DNA of 64,000 nucleotides from Luscinia megarhynchos (taxonomy: Eukaryota; Chordata; Aves; Passeriformes; Turdidae), in NCBI GenBank assembly GCA_034336665.1, contig CM067570.1, positions 17,746,502 to 17,810,501 of the forward strand, written 5' to 3'. The notes under the pieces were generated by a model. That model had not been told where the DNA came from and searched no databases. It was given only the letters and a program-made list of their open reading frames with translations. Made by a program: the position numbers and the translations under genes. This document shows positions 40,701-50,440 of this stretch, in pieces (the stretch's first letter is position 1; each line of letters begins with the position of its first letter).

Positions 40701-43700
40701 TACCTTTGAATTTAAACATGTAATCCATGCAGTCTAGAGATAGCATTTTTCTAGGCTACAAACCAAGTGAGGGACTTTGCCTTTCTTTATACCTCTTCCA
40801 ACTGTTCCTAATAGTAAAGAATTCTGCTGCTTCCCAAAACATATAAGAAATTGTAAGAGTATATGGAGACTGCTACACTCAAATGAGAATGTAATATTCC
40901 CCACACATCCTCCTCTAAGATATGCTCACAGATTTGGACCTGTAGCAATTGCAATGCTTAGAGGAGGACCATCAGCAAACTTTGTTAAAAAACATTTACT
41001 GCATGAACTTCATCTTGGAATAAAGAGGCAAAATGAAAAAATAAGGAAGGACACAAAACATCCTTTTCCAGAAATACAATTTGCTAAAAACATCAAATGA
41101 AATTCACAAGCTAGTTAAATATTGAATTTGTAATGTTAAAGCACAGACACACAATGAAAGAGTATCACAAGAATACAGCATAACTTGTTTTTCAATCCTG
41201 TTGCCTACTGGTCAAGATTTTTTTTTTTTTGAGGGGATCTTTGTTCTGACCTACATTCTTCTTAGGAGTTATTAGGGGAAGATTTTAACTGCTGCTTATA
41301 CAAGAATAGCATTAGCTGTGAAAATCCATGAATGACAAAACCAGCTAGCTCTCTGCTTCTCACTCAGTGTATAAAAGCACAGGCTATGCCTGCATGAACA
41401 GGAAGTTTTTTTCATTCTGAAGAACTATTAGAAGGGGGAAAAATAACAGCTTTTTTACACGTGTTTTTCAAGCACTTGAAAACACATAAGAGTTTGCTGA
41501 CCGTATCCACTGTGGTTAGGCCAAGAAGCAACCAATATGAAATGGAAACAGTCAGGAAGAATTCATAAGAAAAGGCTAGTTAAGGATTGGAATGGGAAAC
41601 CATGGAATTGTCTAGTTGGTTCTTGGCAATCTCTTGGCAATCACCTGTTATCAGTGGCAGATACATAATCAGTTCTGCCATATATCAGCTGTAAGGATTA
41701 AATATTCTTGTCCTCACCAAGCCCGTATCCAGGACTGTACAAATTCTTTTCCTATATGACAGATACAATGACTGTGCTTTCATAATAATGATTTTTAAAA
41801 ATCTCTTCAGGAACTCTGACTTCTATTGCATTTTATTTTAATAAGGATTAATGGTAAATGAGTTAATTCATTTGTTTCACTTGTAATACGATGAAACCCA
41901 TATTAAATACAACAGTATTCTTTTTTTTCATTGCAAAAAAAAAAAAAGTCATACCATTATACAACTAAAGAGAAGAGAGTTTTGAAAATTAAGTGTATGT
42001 CTATGTCTAACTGTAAGGAAAACAGCAAAGATAGTAGAAATAGACATTAACAAAATGTTGGTGAGGAAAAAATTACCAACTGTTTTTCAACCAACTCGCT
42101 AGATGCATTTTTGAAAACAAAAAGTATAAAGGCAGAAATGGAAGTCTCTAAAGAATTAAGAAGTAAAATTCCAAGACTCGTTCAAAACCAAACAGCATGT
42201 ACTGTAAGAAAAACTAAAACCATGCATTCCATATTTTTCAGTGCATCACAACTGTGGAGAAGAAATGTTACCATAGTAACAAGGTTATCAGTAACAATTA
42301 TATATAGCTTCTTCCTTTTTTAACAGGGAGTTTTGAGATTAACCTTATAAATACCCCTTTGACACACTGTGAAAAACATGCTGCTCCAGAAATACGGTGG
42401 GGAGGAAAGTTCCACACTGTTCTGAGAGACAGATTTTGTGGATGATAGACAACATCATCTGGTACAACTTAAGAAACTGCTATTTTAAGCATCTTCCTAC
42501 CAATTAAACCTGAATACCCTGCAATTAACCCATGTATCACAGCAGTAATACAAATGAAGAATTGTGCCTAGCACTGATGAAACAATCCTGATGGAAGAAT
42601 CTACTTAGGGAAGAAGGGCATAACAAGTACCATATAAACCTGTTCCAATAAATAAAAAAGCACATTCAGAAATAGAATTTGTCATCTTTATTAATGTATC
42701 TATACATTTAAAGGATGAGAAAAAAGACAGCCCTTCTAAGCTTTAAGGAAAAGTAATAGATTCAGAACACTTGCAATATAATCATAAAAATATTGTCACA
42801 ACACATGTGTACTAAATTGTCTAGAACATTCCAACGTCCAATGTTAAATACTACTTTCAGAGTATGAGTGCTGTAGGAGTTTTTCATATTATATAGTTGT
42901 TTTATCAAATGACAAAAAGATTTTATTATTGTCTTGTTTTTAAAAATTCTCAGTGTTTTTATTTGATTTTTATTATAAATTTGTTATATTTATCTTATCA
43001 GAAAAAGAAATATTCCTAAGATAGCATCTATTTTAATGCTTGTAAATATAGGTAGTCTGACAATAATGGAAAAAAAATTTTTAAAAATATCAAATGACAG
43101 AATCTCACACACTGTTTCAGGATCCTACTGCTATTAGTCATCCATAATTTCTCATTTATCTCTAGTGGTTTTGAGACTCTCTAAATTTACTTATACCCAA
43201 AAGAAAAAAAAATAAAATTAAAAGGATGAAGTATATTTAGCTGTTCATTTTGTATTACTGTTGATAGAGATTTTTCAACTATCTGTCTGTTCCAAAGCAC
43301 GCATGTTCCACAATTATGCAGGTAAATGCAATAGTAAAGTAACAGATTATATATAAACAGAAGTTCACTTTGTGGCAAGTGTAAGAATACTCACACTTGT
43401 GGACTGAAGGTTACTGTTCTCACCATCACAATGATCAGGATGACAGTGGTTAGAATCACAGAAAGAAGAGATACCTATAAAGGTAAAAGCATGACTTCAG
43501 TCAATAAGCTGTTGAAAGACTGTCCTTTGAGCAGCATAACGCATTTGTTAATTATTTATACAAAGTTATGACTGACACTTATTTTCAATGGCATACAGAA
43601 CAATAAACCAAAAATCAACTGCCGTTATGATTTACCTTTCCCAATTTTGCTACGTCTCGATATAAAGACATAGGTAAGGCAAAGATGATGGTGGTAACAA

Positions 43701-46700
43701 GAATTATGAAGTGACGGTCAGTAAGCACGTCATCCAGCCCAACTAAAGCAAAAAAGAAAATAATTTATTTCTTTAAGGGACTAACTTGAGGAAAAGATTA
43801 GCTACATTTGAAAGGTCAGAAGTAACAAACTGTTGGAGAGAGAGCTTTTATTCCCTTTCTCAGCCTAAGTAACACTTAAAACTAGGCATCAACTACACCG
43901 AGAAAGCCATGAACAGCATAGGCATAAACACAAGAATTCTGAAAATTCAAACCAAATGCATAACATATGGGATATATAAAATCAAAATTGCAAAGTCTGG
44001 ATTCCTACATATAGATTGGTACTAACCTCTTTCATCATGTCTGGGTCAATGCTGGGAGACTGCAAGTAAAAAATTGTACTACTTCTTTCTGCCATTTAGT
44101 CTTGAGAACTTTTTCATACTCTGAGGTGACATCAATTACTGTGCTGTTTAGGACAGCACAGTAAGAAACGGCCTAAAATAAGTTAATTTTGAGGTTTCTT
44201 TTGAGCACCTTTTTTCTTGCCATCAGCTGGCTTTCACTTGCAAAGTAGATTACCATGTGAAGGCAACAATGCAGTTATAATATTCCATGCAATCAGTGGG
44301 ATTTGTTTGCATAACTGGTGGGTTTTTTCAGGCCAATGACAAAACATCTCCAAGTTCCAGTGAGGCCATCATAAATCATTGGCCTGAATGAATACTTGAT
44401 GAATAATTATGGTTGGAAAGTGACTGGCAGTTGACATGGAAAACTCAGTGCTCTGTTCCCTCTTTTCTTTGGGAGATTATAATGCTTTCCCACCTCTTTC
44501 CAGGCAGGTATTCTACCAGACAGGTAATAAGATTTGCCATGCCTCTATTACAGAAGTCATATTATATATAAATTATTAGATATTCACTGTCACTATGAAT
44601 TTGATGAGATCTTCACAGAACAACAGAGTGTGACAATTAAAACTGCATCCACACCTTTCAGGTTTCACATGCTGAGAATTACAGTTCTCCTGTGGAAATG
44701 AAACAGTTCATACAAATACACATTTCCACTTCATTACAGACATGTTTTCTCCCAGTTTAATTTCCCAGTAAAGCATGTTATGTAAAAAACATAAAGAATG
44801 TTTTGCTCTAAAGTAGATATCAAACACGTACACAAATTGCTCCCCTGATGTCGCTTTGAAAACTTAAAGCACAGAAAGGAAAACAAGGGGGCATGAGTCA
44901 AGAAGCATTAAATTCATTATATCATTTACAATTTATCCAGAATTATTCACTAGATTAATTATTATCACTATTTAAATTATTATTATTATAGGAAATATAT
45001 TTTAAAAAAATTACAATACCCAATAATCTTGGAAATACACAGCTGTGGAAGACTCACTTCTACCTGCTTAGTATTTCAGTGAAGCATCTGGTCTCTTTAC
45101 TGACACTGAGTCCACTGATAACCAAGGACTAGGATTTATAGTTTTTATTTGGGAAAGGCTTATTAAAGAAAAAAAAAAAATCAAAAAACCCCACTCATAA
45201 ACATATGCTTTAAGTTCTTAATTTGAACTAAACTTAAGAGCAATTTAGAAGCTAAATTACAGGTAATTCCAAAATACTTATGTTACACTTCTATACAACA
45301 CATAATCCTCCACTCTTAAAATTTTTAAATGCATCTTACCTCCAGGATATCTCTGAAAAACTTTAGTTATAGTGTCTCCTGTTATTATATTGTAACTGAT
45401 CATAGCTTAAAGAAAATAAATTTTTTGTTAGTACATGTCATATTCAAAATATTTGATTAACACTGAATTCACACATTTTGTAGATTTTGAGATTATATGC
45501 CACTAGCCCTCTAATAAGAATTCTGGCTAGCACCAACAACTTGTAAGTTTCAGGTTTAAAAAATAATTATTTAACGCATTTTTTTTTCAACAGGCACAAC
45601 TTAAGCATTAATGCAGCCTTATAAGCAAAGCTATTGTGCTGAGTGGCCATATAAGCTTACTTCAGAAGAGGATAAAAAAGGCTTACTAAAACTGTTTGTT
45701 TCAAATAGCAATTCTTTGTCCGTTTATTTTCAAATGCTTGCTTCTAGTTAGTAAATTTCCTGTGCTAGTCTAATAATCAGTTCTGCAACGAAAAGCAAAG
45801 GACTTTAACTCTTTAAACCAGAAAAAAGAAGGAAAAAATAGACTAAATTATCAGATATGAGCTTTGATTCCTCCCTCTCATTAATAAGTGCTATGGCCTT
45901 AGCACTCACATTTCATTCTTATCTAATGCTACACTGAGAAGGAGTAAATTTGTGCACGTTAAATGTAAATGTGTGCATGTTAGTGTATAGTTATATGTTA
46001 ATGTATATGAACACACAAAATATATTTAGACACTCTTGCAGTCTTCAGCATTTAGACAGCATTTATTTAGGTGTTGACCTCAACTATACATAAATATTCA
46101 GTATTGTGAAATTTTAAGTCATTAACACTACTTATATAAATTTATTCAAACACTTAAAAAGATCATAGCCATAGCTCTATGGTAAGAACGGAGACCTTTA
46201 CAATTCTTTTTTTGTATTATCGATGGAGCAGTTGATTTACAAAGGAGTATAATTAAAAGTGTAACACTGCTGCCTGCAGTAACAGTAACCTGACATCCCT
46301 AAAAATCTCAGATACCTTTAGCCAGACTCAAACCACGAATTCTGATCTGTGACTCTGTGATCACCAAGTCCAGATTCTTGATATCTCAAGTCATGACGTC
46401 TTGCAGCCCCATGTGTGAAAACTGATTTAATTATGTTGCAACAGCAGGGGACAGATTCAGATTATAACTTCATTTCAAACTTCTGGTCTAAAAGACTCCT
46501 ACCCAGATTATACCTGTTTGTTCATTTACTATTTCTCCTTTGAAGGGGTCTTGACTGCCCAATTTTCTAGTACCCAGTTGGGTATGAGGCTGAACTAATG
46601 GTTTTGAAGGGCAATGACAGCACATAATATTCTAGCAAGACCCAAACAGTGGCTTCCCCAATTACAGTAACATTGCACCTCTGAAAAAGTAGTAATTCAG

Positions 46701-49700
46701 TACATTCCTAAATTCATATTTTCCTTTTGTTTTAGACACATCAATTTTGTGCTCTGCTACTCAACCTAAAACAGAATCTCCTTTGCTACTTTTCTAGCTA
46801 CTTTTGTCATTAATTTTCATCTTTGTGATCATGAATTTCTCTGCTATGACATTTCAGTTAATTTCTATTATTCTGATCCTTTAATTAATTGAATTACTCC
46901 TCAGTCATTTTTCAGAACCCACAAGATAAATTTAATTTTTTTTAAATAGCAAAGAAGCACATATAGTACATTCTTTATATAGTTCTTAATATTCAATCAG
47001 TGAAACAATGATGTGGAAAAGCTTCTTATTTATAAAAGTTAAACATTTCTATTTTATGTGATCTTACCAATAAATGGATATAAAAACTGAAGAGTTGAAA
47101 GTATTAGATAACCTACAAGACCATATGTTTTTTTGACCAGCTCTTGATAGGTTTTTGTACCGGACAGATTTCCTCCTTTGATCAATAATATAATGGAATA
47201 ATCTGTATATAAAAAAATATAAAATTACTGTTAAAGACAATATAAGCCAGCTTGTAGTTGATTACTTTTCACCTTCTTTCACGCCTCTTAAAAAAAAAAA
47301 AAAAAAAAAAAAGTCTGGAAGAAGAAAAGCAGTGGCACCAAGAAAAGCAGGGAGGAGAAATCTCACAAAATCTTTCAACCCAGGAACTATAGGCTCATAT
47401 TGGAAGAAAAACACTTAAAATCATAGTACAATCAAAGGTTTTCATTCTGTGGTCTTTTAAAAAGTCATGTACAACCCACTCAAGATTCAGTCTCTTAATT
47501 TGGATAAAAACATGGATTCAAACAGGTGATTATGGGGGTACAAATAAGAACATTCTTTCAAATGTTACCTCGACCAGGAAACCAAGGCTTTGTAAAAATA
47601 AATGCAGTCAAAAAGCAGCTTCATATGTTGCACAGTGTAATTCTCTACTTTTACTAATCTGCTCAAGGGATTAGTGAAGCAAGAAAAATATTAGTCATTT
47701 TTATTGTCGTAGATATGCTTGTTTAAGGTATAATTAAACTCAAGATCCGCTAAAATATTGCAGGAGTAATTTTATCTTTACAACAGAAACTGCCTTTAGA
47801 GTACCTGTGATATAGGCAACCACAAGCAAAAGCAGCACTCCTAGAGGAAGACCTGCTTCCTTCATCGAATATGGCAATCCTGCAAAGCAGAAAAGGAGAG
47901 ATAAAATAAAGAAAAATTCAGATTTAAAAAAATGCTAGTCATCTCCCAAACTGGACCAGCATGCTTAAACGTCAAAAAGCCAATTTTCAGAGGACAAAGT
48001 GTTGCCTAAGTATGAAGCTAAGTCAGCACCTGCACAACCTCCCTGATCATAACGGCCAAGAGACTCTGAGGTGTTTATCACTAAGGTGTGGCCTCAACTG
48101 ACACCTCTGCATTTTTGCAAAGTAAGCAAATAAATACACTGAAAAATCCTTAAAAATAGCAGCAGAAAGTAAGGAGTCAGTGTTATTCTCCGAGCTGGAT
48201 AGTCATGCATGAATAAACAAAGATGAACACAGGATAGTGGAGAAAAGTAGACTTACCTATAATGCCTGATCCTATGATTGAATTAACGATGTTAAAGCCA
48301 GCTGATGCCAGATCACTGTTTCCTCCTTTATTCCTGGGCTTACTAAGGAGAGCTATTTGGTCATCTGTTTCTACCTATTTCAGGAAGACAAGGGAAACAA
48401 TATATATGAGAAAAATAGGTGAGAACAAGGATTTTGCACAGTCTATTAAATATTTTTAAAAATTGTCATAGACTCAGATTTGTATAAGTATTTTGATAAA
48501 TAAATCCCTTTTTTTCAGTGAGAAATCAAAGGAGTATTAAGCAGCTAATTCCTGTATAAATCTGACCCATAATCTTCTGTAATTCTCTGAAAAATAATAA
48601 GTGGAAGGACAGAAATATATATAAACTCGGAGGTAGGCTTCTAAACAAAGGCATTCTTAGTCATGTTTCAAAGGCAGAAATGTGAGTCAAGTCTTTTTGA
48701 AAATATTTTAGCTAATACAATTGGTCAGTAAAAAAAGTTCCCGAATCAGGAAAATGAAATTCATTTCAAGACTTACTAGTAAAGTATGCCAACATCTTAA
48801 CATACTCTAATCCAAGGTTTTATCCAGTATTTTAAATATTTCTGTGCCATTTAATGGTTTAGTTAATTATGAATAGTTAATGACACTATAAAATCAGCTA
48901 GTCCCAGAAAGTTTTCTGTGGGAAAGAATTTTGGACTTCCCGAAGTGGTTGTGCTCTTGGTGCATCACACTTCTTAATGGACTGCTTCTTGATATTTCCC
49001 TTCTTTGAAACTGTCTCTAAGTTTTAGAATCTACAATATCAGGTATCAGCAAATGCCATGTTTTAAAATGCATCCTAGGAAGAGACAGGTATTTTAATTT
49101 GTTCTGAACCTACCATTCAGTATTTTCACTTGGTGTCTCCAAGTCTTTTGTGTTATCACAGATAAACTAACCACTACTTCCTATCTTCTTCATACCACAT
49201 AGTTTCATAAGTAACACTCTCCCACAGTTGTTTCTTATCTAGATTTATGGTATTATTTTTTTAATTTCACTACTGATTTCAGCAACAGAAGCATCACTGT
49301 CATTCTCTCTAGAAATTTTAATGCTGTCTGCTGACAGCACAGCACAGGTGAAGTTTCTCTGAATAGAAGAGACTAGTTCCCTCTCTTCAGTTATTACAAG
49401 AAATAGACACAATGTGCATTGCTAAGCCCTGGTCCCTTTCCCCGGCTGGAAGGGACATTTAAATGGGCAAAAAGAAAGGGCAACAAAAAGTTGTGGCACA
49501 GGTGAAACGCCTGCTGTGTGAAGAGCAGCGCTCCCCTGGCCCGCAGAAAGAGAGGGATGAGAGCTGGGAGCCCGGCCAGAGAGCTGTGCAACGCGGGAGG
49601 CTGCGGGACAGGGGAACGGGAGGCGCCTGCCTCTCCAAGGACCGGCTCCTGGGGCCCCTGCGAGCCATGGGCCAGCCAAGCCACCCGCTAAGGCAGCGAC

Positions 49701-50140
49701 AGCAGCGGGCACGGCCGGCGGAGAGGAGACGGGGCACGGCCGGAGACGGGGCGCTCACGCTCTGGTCCTCACGCGGCACCGAATTTCAGCCGCGCCGAGC
49801 AGCCGCCCTTCCTTCCCCTGTCTCACAAAGGTGAAGCCCCGAGACCGCATTTCTCCCCCTGCGCGGTACCTATGACTCATTCTTCCTCCTACGAATTCGG
49901 GGGCAACTGAACAGAGATGCAAAGGCCGTCGCTGCCTCCCCGCGGAGCAGGGACATTCCAGCGGCCGGCGGTCCCGAGCCGCCGCAACCGGCCGCGGCGC
50001 CCCTCACAGCCATGCCCGCCCCACGGGCGGCGGAGCGCAGAGCCGAGCCCGGCGGGCTCGCTGCGCCGCGCAGTCCCACACCTCGCCTGCCCCCGGTGTC
50101 CGCCCGGTACCTCGGGAGCGGCGGCCGGCGGCGGCTCCAT
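34537..50140 (-). CDS. SLC38A11: SLC38A11, sodium-coupled amino-acid transporter-like (SNAT family), complete
   Basis: Twelve coding exons on the minus strand splice to 1335 bases, 444 residues plus stop. Exons are 50140–50111, 48374–48257, 47879–47805, 47202–47068, 45405–45340, 43742–43636, 43474–43395, 40354–40284, 39434–39273, 37621–37509, 36844–36713 and 34782–34537. All junctions are GT–AG and keep frame. The protein has eleven hydrophobic segments, near residues 34–53, 58–83, 103–127, 152–167, 178–199, 217–232, 255–277, 296–314, 332–352, 364–382 and 393–415, the usual SLC38 topology. Family signatures are NSIIGSGIIGLPY (41–53), FICHHNSFL (229–237), TCGYMTFTG (270–278) and ENYCRDD–FGRFCYGVTVILTFPLECFVTRE across 286–319; these match mammalian SLC38A11 closely and SLC38A6-type members poorly. 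SLC38A11 is a plasma-membrane-type transporter of the AAAP superfamily whose substrate is little studied. The C-terminal tail carries two N-glycosylation sequons (N434, N439), as in the human tail. Introns range from 161 bp (intron 6) to about 3 kb (intron 7) and contain no other gene. Confidence 0.97.
36713..36844 (-). CDS. SLC38A11: SLC38A11 exon 11
   Basis: 132 bases, exactly 44 codons (residues 320–363), VIANVFFHGNLSTVFH onward through TM9 to CLGIVLELN. Acceptor CTGTTTCAG, donor AAT|GTAAGTGAA. Close to human VIANVFFGGNLSSVFH. Confidence 0.97.
37509..37621 (-). CDS. SLC38A11: SLC38A11 exon 10
   Basis: 113 bases, residues 282–319: the loop GDIFENYCRDDNLATFGRF and TM8 with the conserved FPLECFVTRE end. 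Acceptor TATACCTCAG, donor GTAAGAAT. Confidence 0.97.
39273..39434 (-). CDS. SLC38A11: SLC38A11 exon 9
   Basis: 162 bases, residues 228–281 plus a base of Gly282. It carries the family motif FICHHNSFL, the SLEEPT loop and TM7 ending ATCGYMTFTGYTEG. Acceptor GTGTTTCAG, donor GTAAAC. Plus-strand open frames over this exon are antisense shadows. Confidence 0.97.
40284..40354 (-). CDS. SLC38A11: SLC38A11 exon 8
   Basis: 71 bases, residues 204–227, PKSENAWVFAKSNAVQAIGV then MSF, matching human PKTEDAWVFAKPNAIQAVGVMSF. Acceptor CTGTTTTAG, donor GTAAGTG. Confidence 0.96.
43395..43474 (-). CDS. SLC38A11: SLC38A11 exon 7
   Basis: 80 bases, residues 178–203 plus two bases of Val204. It is mostly TM5 (SLLSVILTTVILIIVMVR). 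Acceptor CTTTATAG; of several GT choices, the donor is AAGT|GTGAGT, since only this joins exon 8 in frame. Confidence 0.93.
43636..43742 (-). CDS. SLC38A11: SLC38A11 exon 6
   Basis: 107 bases, residues 142–177. It covers an extracellular loop and TM4, ending LPMSLYRDVAKLGK, close to human LPLSLYRNIAKLGK. Acceptor TTTGCTTTAG, donor GTAAAT. The following intron is only 161 bp. Confidence 0.96.
44136..44164. repeat. Perfect 12-bp hairpin, 5-nt loop, in SLC38A11 intron 5
   Basis: TTACTGTGCTGT, loop TTAGG, ACAGCACAGTAA. The stem is exact but does not extend, so it is short for a microRNA precursor. It lies in the intron between exons 5 and 6. Confidence 0.9.
44327..44388. repeat. 13-bp perfect inverted repeat, 36-bp spacer, in SLC38A11 intron 5
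   Basis: TTCAGGCCAATGA at 44327–44339 and its exact complement TCATTGGCCTGAA at 44376–44388. It could be a remnant of a small inverted-repeat transposon; no target-site duplication is evident. Confidence 0.85.
45340..45405 (-). CDS. SLC38A11: SLC38A11 exon 5
   Basis: 66 bases, residues 120–141, reading AMISYNIITGDTITKVFQRY then PG. It matches the human AMISYNIIAGDTLSKVFQR segment. Acceptor TTTCTTTAAG, donor GTAAGATG. Confidence 0.96.
47068..47202 (-). CDS. SLC38A11: SLC38A11 exon 4
   Basis: 135 bases, residues 75–119: the end of TM2 (DYSIILLIKGG), a loop with NLSGTKTYQELV (a sequon at N86 on the side expected to be cytosolic, so probably unused), and TM3 (LQFLYPFI). Acceptor ATATACAG, donor GTAAGAT. 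Confidence 0.96.
47290..47312. repeat. A23 homopolymer in SLC38A11 intron 3
   Basis: Twenty-three consecutive A residues about 90 bases upstream (minus-strand sense) of the exon 4 acceptor. On the transcribed strand this reads as a poly-T, which may extend the pyrimidine-rich region before the exon. Confidence 0.95.
47805..47879 (-). CDS. SLC38A11: SLC38A11 exon 3
   Basis: 75 bases, completing Gly50 and coding residues 51–74: LPYSMKEAG, then the start of TM2 (LGVLLLLVVAYIT). Acceptor CTTTGCAG, donor GTACTC. Close to the human LPYSMKQAGFPLG segment. Confidence 0.95.
48257..48374 (-). CDS. SLC38A11: SLC38A11 exon 2
   Basis: 118 bases, residues 11–49 plus the first base of Gly50. It encodes the acidic cytosolic N-terminus (VETDDQIALL) and the start of TM1 with NSIIGSGII. 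Acceptor AAATAG|GTAG, donor GTAAGT. The next AG in the acceptor region would put a stop in frame, which fixes the start. Confidence 0.93.
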
Positions 50141-50440
50141 GGCCGGCGGGCCCGGGGCGGGGGCCCTGCGTCCCTCGCGGCGCTCGCGGCGCCCGGCACG
50201 GGCTCCCCTCAGGCGGGCTCGGAGCGGTCCCGCGGCGCCCCCGCCGTGTGGGAAAGGCGGCCTGCGCCCGTCCGGCCCGACCCGCGTCTGCACGGACCTG
50301 TTGGACCGCGGTCGGGTGCGGGAGCAGCGCTCGCACGGGCGGGCGGCCCCTCCTCCGGGCCGCCCCTTCGCTGGAAACATGCCAGAAAGTAAGCGCTTCT
50401 CTGCCTCGAATTTGTCAAATTTCGAGTTCACCCAACTCTC
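49500..50440 (-). promoter_or_regulatory. SLC38A11: CpG island promoter of SLC38A11
   Basis: A GC-rich, CpG-dense patch containing exon 1 of SLC38A11 on the minus strand. It is read as the promoter and 5' UTR, with no TATA box seen. Part of the island (49.5–50.1 kb) lies inside intron 1. Island promoters often fire both ways; a plus-strand donor-like AGAAA|GTAAGCGC at about 50388 would fit a divergent transcript, but nothing else supports one. Open frames of 60–190 codons on both strands here are GC artefacts. Confidence 0.85.
50111..50140 (-). CDS. SLC38A11: SLC38A11 exon 1 (start codon)
   Basis: Ten codons, MEPPPAAAPE, in a strong start context (GGCC before ATGG), ending phase 0. The donor GAG|GTACCG is weak at +4/+5, but other nearby donors would place a stop at the start of exon 2, so this one fits best. 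An in-frame ATG lies 97 codons upstream at 50431 with no stop between. I prefer 50140 because the upstream part is low-complexity CpG-island translation and family N-termini are short. The N-terminus is the least certain part of the gene model. Confidence 0.7.
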
